Shown: piece by piece, positions 49,001 to 57,944 of the stretch | Layout of the letters: every line of letters starts with the position of its first letter | Numbering within the stretch: position 1 is the stretch's first letter | Source of the DNA: Pseudomonas sp. HOU2 | GTDB lineage: Bacteria > Pseudomonadota > Gammaproteobacteria > Pseudomonadales > Pseudomonadaceae | Length of the DNA: 64,000 nt | NCBI RefSeq assembly: GCF_040729435.1 | Contig: NZ_CP160398.1 | Coordinates: 2,294,001 to 2,358,000 of the forward strand | Reading direction: 5' to 3' | Made by a program: the position numbers and the translations under genes | Notes under the pieces: model-generated | What the model was told of the DNA's origin: nothing | Seen by the model: the letters and a program-made list of their open reading frames with translations, nothing else | The model's database searches: none

Positions 49001-49141
49001 CAGCAGCATCACGTTGGGCGGCACCGCAGCCGCGCTCAGCAGTGGCGAATCGGACGGCGTGAACGCATACGCCGGCGCTGCCAGATACAAACCCAGCAGC
49101 ATCCCCGTCAACAGCGTCCAGTAGCGCTCAATACTTCGCAT
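46061..49141 (-). CDS. pilY1: Type IV pilus tip adhesin PilY1
   Basis: A 1026-residue secreted tip protein. Signal peptide ends near AYA (residue 26). A von Willebrand A-like domain begins at once: the MIDAS motif DxSxS is Asp49-Ser51-Ser53 in LLIDDSGSMNS. The C-terminal part is a PilY1 beta-propeller with a calcium loop, DTNADGVVDSNDT near residues 958-971, equivalent to the calcium site that controls retraction in P. aeruginosa. The middle is long and Gly/Ser/Thr-rich. I start at MRSIERYW. Confidence 0.93.
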   Translation of the reverse strand: MRSIERYWTLLTGMLLGLYLAAPAYAFTPSDSPLLSAAAVPPNVMLLIDDSGSMNSIIYAAGFDPTVTRTPARQCNALLGLCLSSTAITGDPVFLSNLPTAGCSGGAFAFYNNSLVPQCLKLPDPVGGGNTRYTGDYIAYLVGLANGSNRDFTTGSIPNDYRINVARNVSTALVTSNRTLRMGLSTFNPVTSNNPGNGGYIARAISDLSPVSGSVTQAQADTNYNALISSINALGAVANTPLAETYYEITRYMRGMTPYYNSTPATYTSPIQYRCQKNYGVVITDGLPTYDRTFPTNDPLGGSRLPNWDGINNDGNNLNGDNEGDTLYLDDIAKFAFDIDMRSTGTDLAGKSWGLADFPKQNMNTYTVGFTADNDMLSDAAAYGQGKYYQATDSTGLNAALSSALSDITSKAGSGGSGVTSGTTLASGTSYFQTSYDPKDWRGTIKSFGFTSAGAVNTSAALWTTDTTIVPGATAPTYQSWNTSSNAAVTLAYGNFSAAQQTTLSQSLPTGISGNDLVEWSKGTNKTGLKVRSVLLGDIINSPLVLASPSDKTASDLSGDTTYTTYLTTKAANMNANLVVNANDGFVNVINSANGTRRYAYMPSSVLPSLRLIADPAYINGVSHKFLVDGQVGVYDLQFNSAWKTVAIGGTGAGGKTFYALQLFDASAGNVLNALWEVSAPATANTANAFNDLGYAYARPEVARLADGRWAAFIANGYGSNSGVAALYVLDVRDGSLIKKIVIDSTETTNGLSSVKLKVNSSNVVQAAYGGDLKGRLWKFDLSATSTDSWGVAFSGKPLFTTAGGATQPITAQPLLADNSLGGKQIFVGTGKFNETADKTNKDLQAFYSVWDADGGSGQLTVSSLQAQAVTGVFSGSTGQFITTSQNDTTYPGEKGWYLPLVYNNVLTGERVINQASLVLGRIVFTTASVDTTDPCASFGTGKLVELDAFSGKMLNYAVLDTNADGVVDSNDTISSGVVFTGGIPTLNAIVNGATRKIVNDSSGTVTTLVEKSGGGSRRIMWRQIQ

Positions 49142-49622
49142 AGACACTCTCCACCACACTGCGCGAAGTACCAGCAATGCCGACAGCGGTCACTCGATAC
49201 AGGGTCGCCGAGGTGTTGCTCGGCACGTTGACTGCGGTCAGGGTGGTGCCGATGTTCTGCACCCCATAAAAGCCGTTGCCGGCGGCGATCCACGTGACTC
49301 CGGAAGTCGAATTGAGCCCCGCCGCACTGACCACCGAAGACTCTGCCGGCGGCGCACATTGTGTCGTGCTGGCACACACCGCCAGTGAATAACTGTCGAG
49401 CTGCACCGCACTTTCGCCGATACGCAACGCCGCCTCGGCGGTCTGGAACGACTGATTGCGCAGGCTTACACTGCCGGCCATTTTTTCCTGCAGGTTGGCG
49501 CTCTGCATCGAGGACAGCCCGATCAAGGTCAGCAACAACAGAAACACCAGACTGACCAGCAACACCATGCCACGCTGGTTTTTCCGCTGGTCGAAAGTCA
49601 TCCTCATCGGCCCGGCCCTCAT
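49128..49622 (-). CDS. pilX: Type IV minor pilin PilX
   Basis: A prepilin of up to 164 residues with RG before MVLLVSLVFLLLLTLIG. Unlike the other pilins here it lacks Glu5 (Val instead), as expected of a GspK-like tip pilin. The start is either 49622 (overlapping pilW) or 49607, where GAGGG lies nine bases upstream. It overlaps the pilY1 start by 14 bases. Confidence 0.88.
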   Translation of the reverse strand: MRAGPMRMTFDQRKNQRGMVLLVSLVFLLLLTLIGLSSMQSANLQEKMAGSVSLRNQSFQTAEAALRIGESAVQLDSYSLAVCASTTQCAPPAESSVVSAAGLNSTSGVTWIAAGNGFYGVQNIGTTLTAVNVPSNTSATLYRVTAVGIAGTSRSVVESVYAKY

Positions 49623-50332
49623 TGCAAGCGGTTGCGCAAAGCGGCAACCACGTTGAAGGTCTGATTGGCCACCCGGTTGTTCGGGTCGGTGAGGGTCAGG
49701 CTCAGGCGCACACTGCGGATGCGCGCCGGATCGCTGGGGTTGGCGCTGTAGGAGGACGCCGCGACATCGGTAGCGGACGTCGCCAGGCCAAACATCACGG
49801 TGAACGCGCTGACGTTGTTCACCAGCACCTGCTGAGTCGGGGTACCGCTGCCGGTGCCCATGAGGATCTGGTTGTTGCTGAAGCTGTAGATCAAGCGACG
49901 GATCGGAAAGGCGATCTGCCCGCTCGCCGCAGCACGCAACCCGGTGTAAGCCGTGGCGCTGTTACGACAATCGGAAACCACCGTCCAGGTCGGTGTGCCG
50001 CCATTGCCGCCGACGTCGGCGGTAACCAGCGTCAGCTTGAGGTTGCTGTTGTCCCAACTGATCGGGGTGATCTGCGCCGCGTTGAAATCCCCTGCCGAGC
50101 TCGCGTCGGTAATCGCGCCCAGACAGCCGAACATGCCGACCATGCGCAGCTCCTGAATCATCTTGCTCAATACGAAGCGCGCGTCTTCCTGCATCGCGGC
50201 AGCGGTGTTCTGGCTGACGTAAGTGTTTTTAGCGGCGAGGAACGTCTGCACTACGCCCAGCACGATGATCAGGCCCAGTGCCAGAGCGATGAGCATTTCG
50301 ATCAGGCCGAAACCACGGTTGGCGTGCTTCAT
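49619..50332 (-). CDS. pilW: Type IV minor pilin PilW
   Basis: A 237-residue prepilin with leader MKHANRG, Glu5 in FGLIEMLIALAL, and a large C-terminal body typical of PilW/GspJ. It starts four bases before the end of pilV and overlaps pilX by four bases, so the operon is tightly coupled. Confidence 0.9.
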   Translation of the reverse strand: MKHANRGFGLIEMLIALALGLIIVLGVVQTFLAAKNTYVSQNTAAAMQEDARFVLSKMIQELRMVGMFGCLGAITDASSAGDFNAAQITPISWDNSNLKLTLVTADVGGNGGTPTWTVVSDCRNSATAYTGLRAAASGQIAFPIRRLIYSFSNNQILMGTGSGTPTQQVLVNNVSAFTVMFGLATSATDVAASSYSANPSDPARIRSVRLSLTLTDPNNRVANQTFNVVAALRNRLQ

Positions 50333-50778
50333 GGTGTGGCCACCGGATCGACCGTGGCACGACTGCTCAGAACAAAACTGCGCGTGGTGCCGGTGGCATT
50401 CGCCGCCCGTGAGTCATTCCAGTTGATGGTGATGGTGTACACCCGCTGATTGACGGTGATCGTGCCGGTGGCGGTCGGTCCGCCAAAATTGACGATGTTG
50501 GTGGTGAAATCGTAGAGATCCTGATCGCGGGCGACACTGAGATTGCCCGAAGTCGGCGGCGTGACGGTGTAATCGGCAGCGGCATTGGCGCGGATGCGGT
50601 CCATCATGTCGTAGGCGATGAAGCTGGCCTGACTGGTCATTCGCGAGCTGTCGGTATATTTCAGCGCATTCACTTGAACGGCTGCCGCGCCCAATATGCC
50701 AACGGTCAGAATCAACAACGCGACCAGCACTTCGATCAGCGACATGCCCTTCTGTGCCTGTTTGCTCCCTGCCCTCAT
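50329..50778 (-). CDS. pilV: Type IV minor pilin PilV
   Basis: A 149-residue prepilin with an 11-residue leader MRAGSKQAQKG, Glu5 in MSLIEVLVALLIL and the YDMMDRIRANAAADY block characteristic of PilV. It starts four bases before the fimU stop. Confidence 0.9.
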   Translation of the reverse strand: MRAGSKQAQKGMSLIEVLVALLILTVGILGAAAVQVNALKYTDSSRMTSQASFIAYDMMDRIRANAAADYTVTPPTSGNLSVARDQDLYDFTTNIVNFGGPTATGTITVNQRVYTITINWNDSRAANATGTTRSFVLSSRATVDPVATP

Positions 50779-51248
50779 CCGCAACTTCCACCCGATTGAA
50801 TTCGTCCGTTCAGACACACGTTCAGCGTCCTGCTTTGCGTTCCCAGCACGTAACTGATGACCACCGCCGTTGACGGCGCCGCCAGACCACCCAGATTGTT
50901 GAAATCCAGTGCGGTCACTCCTGAGGGTAGCGTCAGAGTCGCGCCGCTGCTCATCGCTGGAACAACCCGCAATACATTGGCCGGAGTGCCAGTACTGTCG
51001 TAAACCGACAGTTCGCCTGTCCACACGCTGCCGCCGGCGCTCGGGCGCAAGCGTGTGGTCACGCCACGATCAATCGCCTCCAGCCGCGCATAGTTGATGG
51101 CGCGCTGCAGGTCGCCCATTTCGGTGTCGGCCTTGCTGCTCTGGATCGAGCGGGTGAACCCCGGCACCGCCAGGGTTATGAGGATCACCATCACCGCGAC
51201 CGCAGCCAACAATTCGGGCAGCGTGAAACCTTTTGTACGATGATCCAT
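50775..51248 (-). CDS. fimU: Minor pilin FimU (GspH-like)
   Basis: A 157-residue prepilin with leader MDHRTKG and Glu5 in FTLPELLAAVAVM; Pro4 is unusual but also seen in GspH/FimU proteins. Two cysteines near the C-terminus (NVCLNGRIQSGGSC) may pair. GGAGGG lies before the ATG at 51248. It leads the leftward fimU-pilVWX-pilY1-pilE operon and is divergent from fimT. Confidence 0.85.
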   Translation of the reverse strand: MDHRTKGFTLPELLAAVAVMVILITLAVPGFTRSIQSSKADTEMGDLQRAINYARLEAIDRGVTTRLRPSAGGSVWTGELSVYDSTGTPANVLRVVPAMSSGATLTLPSGVTALDFNNLGGLAAPSTAVVISYVLGTQSRTLNVCLNGRIQSGGSCG

Positions 51249-51379
51249 CGATGCCCTCCGTTGCCGTCGGCTATACCTGCTTCTACAAACTAGAACATTC
51301 AACCGGCCTGCGTCGGTTGATTTGCCCTGCCCGGCGAAAAGGATCGCGCCGGGCTTCATGCTCCACGGAGGGAATCGTC

Positions 51380-51946
51380 ATGCCGCAACAGGGTTTCAGC
51401 CTGATCGAATTGCTTATGGGACTGGCGATTGGCGCAATTGTTCTGGCGCTGGTCAGTCCGGCGTTTGCCGCCTTCAGCGAATCGACGCAGCGCGACCAGG
51501 CGGCGCAGTCGCTGCTCGACGGAATTCGCAACGCCCGCACCCTGGCCATCACCCGCAATCAGAACGTGGTGATCCATGGCATCAACGGCGACTGGAGTCA
51601 GGGCTGGAGGATCATTCTGGATATCAGCGGCAAGGGGCCGCAGGACAGCAGCAATCCGCTGCTGGTGGAGCAAGCGAGTGACGGGCGGACACCGATTGTC
51701 GGCAATTGGGCGGTCAGTCGTTATGTGCGCTTCAGCAGTCTGGGACAACCACTGATGCCCGGGCGGGCGTTTCAGGCAGGGACATTACATATCTGTTCGG
51801 CACGCGAGCCGGTCAGCCAGCGCCAGGTAGTACTGGCGGCAACTGGCCGGGTGCGCCTGACCAGCGCGAAGGCTGAGCAGGCGCTGTGCCTGAAGAAGAG
51901 CGTCAGATCGAGCGCACGCGCAGCTCTTTCGGCATCGAGAACGTGA
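51380..51946 (+). CDS. fimT: Pilin-like protein FimT
   Basis: A 188-residue GspH-type pilin with leader MPQQG and Glu5 in [19 protein letters not shown] precedes the ATG at 51380. Near the C-terminus it has [10 protein letters not shown], a GRxR motif that in Legionella FimT is linked to DNA binding during natural transformation, followed by a basic tail ([12 protein letters not shown]). Its last 44 bases overlap the end of ispH on the opposite strand. FimT versus FimU is decided by this tail and by orientation. Confidence 0.82.
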   Translation: MPQQGFSLIELLMGLAIGAIVLALVSPAFAAFSESTQRDQAAQSLLDGIRNARTLAITRNQNVVIHGINGDWSQGWRIILDISGKGPQDSSNPLLVEQASDGRTPIVGNWAVSRYVRFSSLGQPLMPGRAFQAGTLHICSAREPVSQRQVVLAATGRVRLTSAKAEQALCLKKSVRSSARAALSASRT

Positions 51947-52847
51947 TGTTCTCTTCGCGGCCGGCCAGCTCGTCGGCACCGGTCGCGCCCCACGCCTGCA
52001 ACTGCTGGATCACGCCCCGCACCAGCACTTCCGGCGCGGAAGCACCGGCGGTGATGCCAATGCGCTCGACACCGTCGAACCAGCTCTTCTGCAGGTCTTC
52101 GGCGCCGTCGATCAGGTAGGCCGGCGTGGACATGCGCTCGGCCAGTTCGCGCAGGCGATTGGAGTTGGAGCTGTTCGGGCTGCCCACCACCAATACCACG
52201 TCGCATTCGTCGGCCAGTTGCTTGACCGCGTCCTGACGGTTTTGCGTGGCGTAGCAGATGTCGTCCTTGCGCGGGCCACCGATGGCCGGGAAACGTGTGC
52301 GCAAGGCATCAATCACGCGACTGGTGTCGTCCATCGACAGGGTGGTCTGGGTCACGAACGCCAGTCTTTCCGGGTCACGCACTTGCAGTTCGGCTACGTC
52401 TTTCTCGTCTTCGACGAGGTAGATCGCGCCGCCATTGCTGGCATCGTACTGGCCCATGGTGCCTTCGACTTCCGGGTGACCGGCGTGGCCGATCAGGATG
52501 CACTCACGGCCGTCGCGGCTGTATTTGGCGACTTCGATGTGCACCTTGGTGACCAGCGGGCACGTGGCGTCGAAAACTTTCAGGCCACGGCCGGCGGCTT
52601 CGCTGCGTACGGCTTGAGAAACGCCGTGAGCACTGAAGATCACGATGACGTCGTCCGGCACCTGATCCAGCTCCTCGACGAAGATCGCGCCACGGCTGCG
52701 CAGGTCTTCGACCACGAACTTGTTGTGCACCACTTCATGACGCACGTAGATCGGCGGCCCGAAGACTTCCAGGGCGCGGTTGACGATTTCGATCGCCCGG
52801 TCCACGCCGGCGCAGAAGCCACGGGGGTTGGCGAGTTTGATTTGCAT
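51903..52847 (-). CDS. ispH: 4-hydroxy-3-methylbut-2-enyl diphosphate reductase IspH
   Basis: A 314-residue [4Fe-4S] enzyme for the last step of the MEP isoprenoid pathway, giving IPP and DMAPP. The three cluster cysteines are in [11 protein letters not shown] (Cys12), [11 protein letters not shown] and [11 protein letters not shown] start at [10 protein letters not shown]. It follows fkpB in the murJ-ribF-ileS-lspA-fkpB-ispH order but with a REP-filled 235-base gap. Confidence 0.96.
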   Translation of the reverse strand: MQIKLANPRGFCAGVDRAIEIVNRALEVFGPPIYVRHEVVHNKFVVEDLRSRGAIFVEELDQVPDDVIVIFSAHGVSQAVRSEAAGRGLKVFDATCPLVTKVHIEVAKYSRDGRECILIGHAGHPEVEGTMGQYDASNGGAIYLVEDEKDVAELQVRDPERLAFVTQTTLSMDDTSRVIDALRTRFPAIGGPRKDDICYATQNRQDAVKQLADECDVVLVVGSPNSSNSNRLRELAERMSTPAYLIDGAEDLQKSWFDGVERIGITAGASAPEVLVRGVIQQLQAWGATGADELAGREENITFSMPKELRVRSI

Positions 52848-52898
52848 GCTGTGCCTCGTGTCTTGCGCGCAAGAAATAGCGAAAACGGTTGAAAACAT

Positions 52899-53064
52899 TG
52901 TGGGAGCGAGCCTGTTGTGGCGAGGGGATTTACCCCCGATCGATTGCGAAGCAATCGTCAAAACAGTCAACGCTTTCCGGTTCTGAATCGCGGTGATCAG
53001 ATTTGGGGGCGCTTCACACCCCATCGGGGATAAATCCCCTCACCACAAAAGCCCGCTCCCACAG
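52899..53064. repeat. Composite REP-type repeat between fkpB and ispH
   Basis: Outer arms TGTGGGAGCGAGCC and the inverted GCTCGCTCCCACA-like end flank inner arms TTGTGGCGAGGGGATTTACC and its near-inverted copy GGGGATAAATCCCCTCACCA. A small hairpin GATTGCGAAGCAATC lies inside. About 166 bases long, it combines two repeat families. Confidence 0.85.
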
Positions 53065-53081
53065 TGGTTTTGCAGTGTGAC

Positions 53082-53534
53082 TCAGATCGCTTTGACGTTG
53101 ATGATCTCGACATCAAAGGTCAGCGTCTTGCCGGCCAGCGGGTGGTTGAAGTCAATGGTCACTTGCGCGTCATCGAACTCTTTCACCACACCCGGCAGCT
53201 CAGTATTGGCCGCATCATTGAAGATCACCAGCAAACCCGGCGACAACTCCATGTCGACGAACTGCGAACGCGGGATGATCTGGACGTTTTGCGGGTTCGG
53301 CTGGCCGAAAGCGTTTTCCGGCTCGACGGTCAGCGTACGCTTGTCGCCGGCCTTGAAGCCGAACAATGCCGCTTCGAAACCCGGCAGCAGATTGCCGTCG
53401 CCGACCTTGAAGGTCGCCGGAGCCTTGTCGAACGTGCTGTCGACCGTGTCGCCGTTCTCCAGGCGCAATGCAAAGTGCAAAGTGACTTCCGTGTTCTGGC
53501 CGATGCGTTGCTCAGCCAATACCTGTTCAGTCAT
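53082..53534 (-). CDS. fkpB: FKBP-type peptidyl-prolyl isomerase FkpB (SlpA-like)
   Basis: A 150-residue SlyD/SlpA-type FKBP: HFALRLENGDTVDSTFDKAP, KVGDGNLLPGFEAALFGFKAGD and the inserted-in-flap region with PENAFGQPNP. It helps fold proteins at prolyl bonds. It starts eight bases before the lspA stop. Confidence 0.92.
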   Translation of the reverse strand: MTEQVLAEQRIGQNTEVTLHFALRLENGDTVDSTFDKAPATFKVGDGNLLPGFEAALFGFKAGDKRTLTVEPENAFGQPNPQNVQIIPRSQFVDMELSPGLLVIFNDAANTELPGVVKEFDDAQVTIDFNHPLAGKTLTFDVEIINVKAI

Positions 53535-54039
53535 GAACGGCTTCTCCGGTTTTCTTACTTTTGAACATGTCCAGTGCGAGCATCACCGCACCGACGGTGA
53601 TGGCGCTGTCGGCGAAGTTGAACGCCGGGAAGTACCAGCGGTTCTGCCAGTGCACCAGAATGAAGTCGATCACATGGCCCAGGGCAATGCGGTCATACAG
53701 ATTGCCCAGCGCACCGCCCAGCACCAGCGCCAAAGCGACAGCCAGCCAGGTATCGTTGCGGCCCAGACGCTTGAGCCAGACCACCAGCACCGCACTGACC
53801 ACGATCGCGATCAGGGCGAACAGCCAGCGCTGCCAGCCGGAGCTGTCAGCCAGGAAGCTGAACGCCGCACCGGTGTTGTAGGCCAGGGTCCAGCTGAAGT
53901 AATCAGGAATGATCACGATCTGCTGGAACATTTCGAGCTTGCCTTCGAAGTAGAACTTGCTGGCCTGGTCAATGACCAGAACCAGCAAACTCAACCAGAG
54001 CCAGCTCAACCGTCCGAAACGGCCAACGGCGTTAGGCAT
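53527..54039 (-). CDS. lspA: Lipoprotein signal peptidase
   Basis: A 170-residue, four-helix inner-membrane aspartyl peptidase that removes signal peptides of lipoproteins such as BamD. Catalytic residues are Asp125 in GHVIDFI and Asp144 in [11 protein letters not shown], offset by one from P. aeruginosa LspA. The Asn-Thr-Gly-Ala motif ([11 protein letters not shown]) is intact. It overlaps ileS by eight bases. Confidence 0.96.
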   Translation of the reverse strand: MPNAVGRFGRLSWLWLSLLVLVIDQASKFYFEGKLEMFQQIVIIPDYFSWTLAYNTGAAFSFLADSSGWQRWLFALIAIVVSAVLVVWLKRLGRNDTWLAVALALVLGGALGNLYDRIALGHVIDFILVHWQNRWYFPAFNFADSAITVGAVMLALDMFKSKKTGEAVHD

Positions 54040-56863
54040 AGTGACGAACCTCGCCGGCGCCGCTGATATTGTCGACGCAACGACCGCAGATTTCCGGATG
54101 CTCCGGGTTTACGCCGACGTCTTCGCGGCAGTGCCAGCAACGCGCGCATTTCGGGAAGGCCGATTTGACGATCTTCAGTTTCAGGCCGCTGACTTCGGTG
54201 GCTACCGCGTCCGCAGGGGCCTGAACGAAAGGTGCCACGCTGGCAGTCGAGGTGATCAGGACAAAGCGCAGCTCGTTGCTCAGCTTGGCCAGGTCGGCGC
54301 TCAGCGCGTCTTCGGCGAACAGCGTCACTTCGGCTTGCAGGTTGCCACCGACGGCTTTGGCCGCTCGTTGGATTTCCATCTCTTTGTTGACCGCCACCTT
54401 CACTTCCATGATGCGATCCCAGTAGGCGCGACCCAGCTCGAAGCCTTCCGGCAGCTCGGTCAGGCCTTCGTACCAGGTGTTGAGCATCACCGACTCGTTG
54501 CGCTCGCCCGGCAGGTACTGCCACAGCTCGTCAGCGGTGAACGCTAGGATCGGCGCGATCCAGCGCACCAGCGCTTCGGAGATGTGGAACAGCGCGGTCT
54601 GGCACGAGCGACGGGCCTTGCTGTCGGCGCCGGTGGTGTACTGGCGATCCTTGATGATGTCGAGATAGAAACCACCCAGCTCCTGCACGCAGAAGTTGTG
54701 GATCTTCGAGTAAACGTTCCAGAAACGGTATTCGCCGTAGTGCTCTTGCAACTCGCGTTGCAGCAGCAGGGTACGGTCAACGGCCCAGCGATCCAGTGCG
54801 AGCATGTCTTCAGCCGGCAGCAGGTCGGTGGCCGGGTTGAAACCGGTCAGGTTGGAAAGCAGGAAACGCGCGGTGTTACGGATACGACGATAGGCGTCCG
54901 CGCTGCGTTGCAGGATCTGCTCGGACACGGCCATTTCGCCGGAGTAGTCGGTCGACGCAACCCACAGACGCATGATGTCGGCGCCCAGGGTGTCGTTGAC
55001 TTTCTGCGGCGCGATCACGTTGCCCAGCGATTTGGACATCTTGCGGCCGGACTCGTCGACGGTGAAGCCGTGGGTCAGCAGCTCGCGGTACGGCGCGTGG
55101 TTGTCGATGGCGCAACCGGTCAACAGCGACGAGTGGAACCAGCCGCGGTGCTGGTCGGAACCCTCCAGGTACAGGTCGGCGCGCGGGCCGGTTTCGTGGC
55201 CCATCGGGTGCGAGCCGCGCAATACGTGCCAGTGCGTGGTGCCTGAGTCGAACCAGACGTCGAGGGTGTCGCTGATCTTGTCGTACAGCGGCGCTTCGTC
55301 GCCCAGCAGTTCGGCGGCGTCGAGTTTGAACCAGGCTTCGATGCCTTCGACTTCAACGCGCTTGGCGACTTCTTCCATCAGTTCGACGGTGCGTGGGTGC
55401 AACTCGCCGCTTTCCTTGTTCAGGAAGAACGGGATCGGCACGCCCCAGTTGCGCTGACGGGAGATGCACCAGTCCGGACGGTTGGCGATCATCGAGTGCA
55501 GGCGCGCTTGGCCCCAGGCCGGAACGAACTTGGTGTCTTCGATGGCTTTGAGCGAGCGCACGCGCAGGGTATCGCCGCTGACCGGTTCCTTGTCCATGCC
55601 GATGAACCACTGCGCGGTGGCACGGTAGATCAGCGGGGTCTTGTGGCGCCAGCAGTGCATGTAGCTGTGTTCGATGACGGTGGTGTGCATCAGCGCACCG
55701 ACTTCGGTCAGTTTTTCGACGATGGCCGGATTGGCCTTCCAGATGAACTGGCCGCCGAAGAACTCCAGCGACGGCACGTACACGCCGTTGCTTTGTACCG
55801 GGTTGAGGATGTCATCGTTGACCATGCCGTACTTCTTGCAGGTCACGAAGTCGTCCACACCGTAGGCCGGAGCGGAGTGAACCACGCCGGTGCCAGCGCC
55901 CAGTTCGACGTAGTCAGCCAGGTACACCGGCGACAGGCGGTCGTAGAACGGGTGACGGAAGTTGATCAGTTCCAGCGCCGAACCCGGCGCGGTGGCCAGT
56001 ACGGTGCCTTCAACGCCGTAACGCGCCAGGCAGGATTCAACCAGCTCTTCAGCCAGGACCAGCAGCTTGTCGCCGATGTCGACCAGCGCGTAGTTGAATT
56101 CCGGGTGCACGTTCAGCGCCTGGTTGGCTGGGATGGTCCACGGGGTGGTGGTCCAGATCACGATCGAGGCAGGCTTGCCCAGCGACGGCAGACCGAACGC
56201 GGCGGCCAGTTTGGCCTCGTCGGCGATCGGGAAAGCCACGTCGATGGTCGAGGACTTCTTGTTCTCGTACTCGACTTCGGCTTCGGCCAGCGCCGAACCG
56301 CAATCGAAGCACCAGTTCACCGGCTTCAGGCCCTTGAACACGAAACCGCCCTTGACGATTTCGGCGAGGGCGCGGATTTCGCCGGCCTCGTTCTTGAAGT
56401 CCATGGTCTTGTACGGGTTGGCGAAGTCGCCCAGCACGCCGAGACGGATGAATTCGCTCTTCTGCCCTTCGATCTGCTCGGTGGCGTAGGCACGGCACAG
56501 CTCGCGGGTCTTGTCCGCGCCCAGGTTCTTGCCGTGGGTCACTTCAACCTTGTGCTCGATCGGCAGGCCGTGGCAGTCCCAACCCGGAACATACGGCGCG
56601 TCGAAACCCGACAGGGTCTTCGAGCGGATGATCATGTCCTTGAGAATCTTGTTCAGTGCGTGACCGATGTGGATCGTGCCGTTGGCATACGGAGGGCCGT
56701 CGTGGAGGACGAACTTCGGACGATCCTTGCCAATCTCGCGCAACTTTCCGTACAGGCCAATACTGTCCCAGCGCTGCAGGATCTGCGGTTCGCGCTGTGG
56801 CAGGCCGGCCTTCATTGGGAAGGCGGTGTCCGGAAGGTTTAGCGTGGCTTTATAGTCGGTCAT
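54032..56863 (-). CDS. ileS: Isoleucyl-tRNA synthetase
   Basis: A 943-residue class I synthetase. HIGH motif [14 protein letters not shown] near residue 60, CP1 editing domain with [20 protein letters not shown] near residue 610, and a C-terminal zinc site CARCWHC...CGRCVDN. The C-terminal zinc form is the type 1 (mupirocin-sensitive) bacterial IleRS. It is followed by lspA and preceded by ribF. Confidence 0.97.
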   Translation of the reverse strand: MTDYKATLNLPDTAFPMKAGLPQREPQILQRWDSIGLYGKLREIGKDRPKFVLHDGPPYANGTIHIGHALNKILKDMIIRSKTLSGFDAPYVPGWDCHGLPIEHKVEVTHGKNLGADKTRELCRAYATEQIEGQKSEFIRLGVLGDFANPYKTMDFKNEAGEIRALAEIVKGGFVFKGLKPVNWCFDCGSALAEAEVEYENKKSSTIDVAFPIADEAKLAAAFGLPSLGKPASIVIWTTTPWTIPANQALNVHPEFNYALVDIGDKLLVLAEELVESCLARYGVEGTVLATAPGSALELINFRHPFYDRLSPVYLADYVELGAGTGVVHSAPAYGVDDFVTCKKYGMVNDDILNPVQSNGVYVPSLEFFGGQFIWKANPAIVEKLTEVGALMHTTVIEHSYMHCWRHKTPLIYRATAQWFIGMDKEPVSGDTLRVRSLKAIEDTKFVPAWGQARLHSMIANRPDWCISRQRNWGVPIPFFLNKESGELHPRTVELMEEVAKRVEVEGIEAWFKLDAAELLGDEAPLYDKISDTLDVWFDSGTTHWHVLRGSHPMGHETGPRADLYLEGSDQHRGWFHSSLLTGCAIDNHAPYRELLTHGFTVDESGRKMSKSLGNVIAPQKVNDTLGADIMRLWVASTDYSGEMAVSEQILQRSADAYRRIRNTARFLLSNLTGFNPATDLLPAEDMLALDRWAVDRTLLLQRELQEHYGEYRFWNVYSKIHNFCVQELGGFYLDIIKDRQYTTGADSKARRSCQTALFHISEALVRWIAPILAFTADELWQYLPGERNESVMLNTWYEGLTELPEGFELGRAYWDRIMEVKVAVNKEMEIQRAAKAVGGNLQAEVTLFAEDALSADLAKLSNELRFVLITSTASVAPFVQAPADAVATEVSGLKLKIVKSAFPKCARCWHCREDVGVNPEHPEICGRCVDNISGAGEVRHYA

Positions 56864-56876
56864 TTAAGGCTCTTCA

Positions 56877-57815
56877 TTAGCGATGGGCGCTAGGTGCGGC
56901 TAGTGCACGGGCGGCGGCGACATCCGCGTTGATCGCCGTTTTCAGTGCCTCCAGGGAGGCGAAACGCTGCTCTTCACGCAGCTTTTGGTGGAAAACCACC
57001 GTCAGACGCCGGTCATACAGATCGCCGGCAAAATCCAGTAGATGAACTTCAAGGTGGGCTTTGCCATCACCTCGGACCGTAGGCCGTACGCCGATGTTGG
57101 CGACGCCGGGCCAGGTCTTGCCGTCGATGTCCACGTCCACCAGGTAAACCCCGGTGAACGGTACGCGACGGCGCTTGAGTTGAATGTTGGCAGTGGGCGT
57201 ACCCAGTTGCCGGGCCAGTTTCTGGCCGTGCAGCACGCGACCGGCGATCCGGTACGGGCGGCCGAGCAGACGTTCGGCCAAGGCAAAATCGGCGGCGGCC
57301 AACGCGTTGCGCACCTGGGTGCTGCTGACACGAATGCCGTCCAGCTCGACGGTTTGCGCGGCTTCCACGGTAAACCCGCGTACCTGGCCGGCCTGCAGGA
57401 GGAAATCGAAATCACCGAGGCGGTCGCAGCCAAAGCGGAAATCGTCACCGACTTCCAAATGCTGCACGCCGAGACCGTCCACCAGGATGGTATCGACGAA
57501 TTCACTGGCGCTGAGCTTGCTCAGGCGCTGGTTGAACGCCAGGCACAGCACCCGGTCGACACCCTCGGCGGCCAGCAACTGCAGCTTGTCACGCAAACGG
57601 GCCAGACGCGCCGGCGCGGTCTCGGGGGCGAAAAATTCCCGTGGCTGCGGCTCGAAAATCACCACGCAGCTGGGTACGCCCAACTCGAGCGCACGCTCAC
57701 GCAGTCGGGCCAGGATAGCCTGGTGACCACGGTGAACACCGTCAAAGTTGCCAATAGTGGCGACGCAGCCCCGATGCTGGGGGCGCAAGTTGTGGAGGCC
57801 TCGAACCAGCTGCAT
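56877..57815 (-). CDS. ribF: Bifunctional riboflavin kinase / FAD synthetase
   Basis: A 312-residue enzyme making FMN and FAD. N-terminal FMN adenylyltransferase with GNFDGVHRGHQAIL; C-terminal kinase with LGRPYRIAGRVLHGQKLARQ and the GTPTANI motif. I start at MQLVRGLHNL. It lies 13 bases before ileS. Confidence 0.95.
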   Translation of the reverse strand: MQLVRGLHNLRPQHRGCVATIGNFDGVHRGHQAILARLRERALELGVPSCVVIFEPQPREFFAPETAPARLARLRDKLQLLAAEGVDRVLCLAFNQRLSKLSASEFVDTILVDGLGVQHLEVGDDFRFGCDRLGDFDFLLQAGQVRGFTVEAAQTVELDGIRVSSTQVRNALAAADFALAERLLGRPYRIAGRVLHGQKLARQLGTPTANIQLKRRRVPFTGVYLVDVDIDGKTWPGVANIGVRPTVRGDGKAHLEVHLLDFAGDLYDRRLTVVFHQKLREEQRFASLEALKTAINADVAAARALAAPSAHR

Positions 57816-57944
57816 AACGCGCTTCTTGCTCATAAAGTGGTCGATTATAACCACACCCGACGGTCGACGACAGGCAACACCGTAACGCAAAGTGATCGAG
57901 CCGACAAAACTGCCGGCACGTGCCCGGTTATAAAGGCTGAAACC

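Noticed and set aside
51329..51354. GCCCGGCG/CGCCGGGC hairpin between fimU and fimT as a terminator
   Set aside because: No T-tract follows on either strand; it may be a leader structure, but there is not enough to call it.
51249..51379. AlgR site upstream of fimU
   Set aside because: CCGTTGCCGTC resembles but does not match CCGTTNGTC; three extra bases break the motif.
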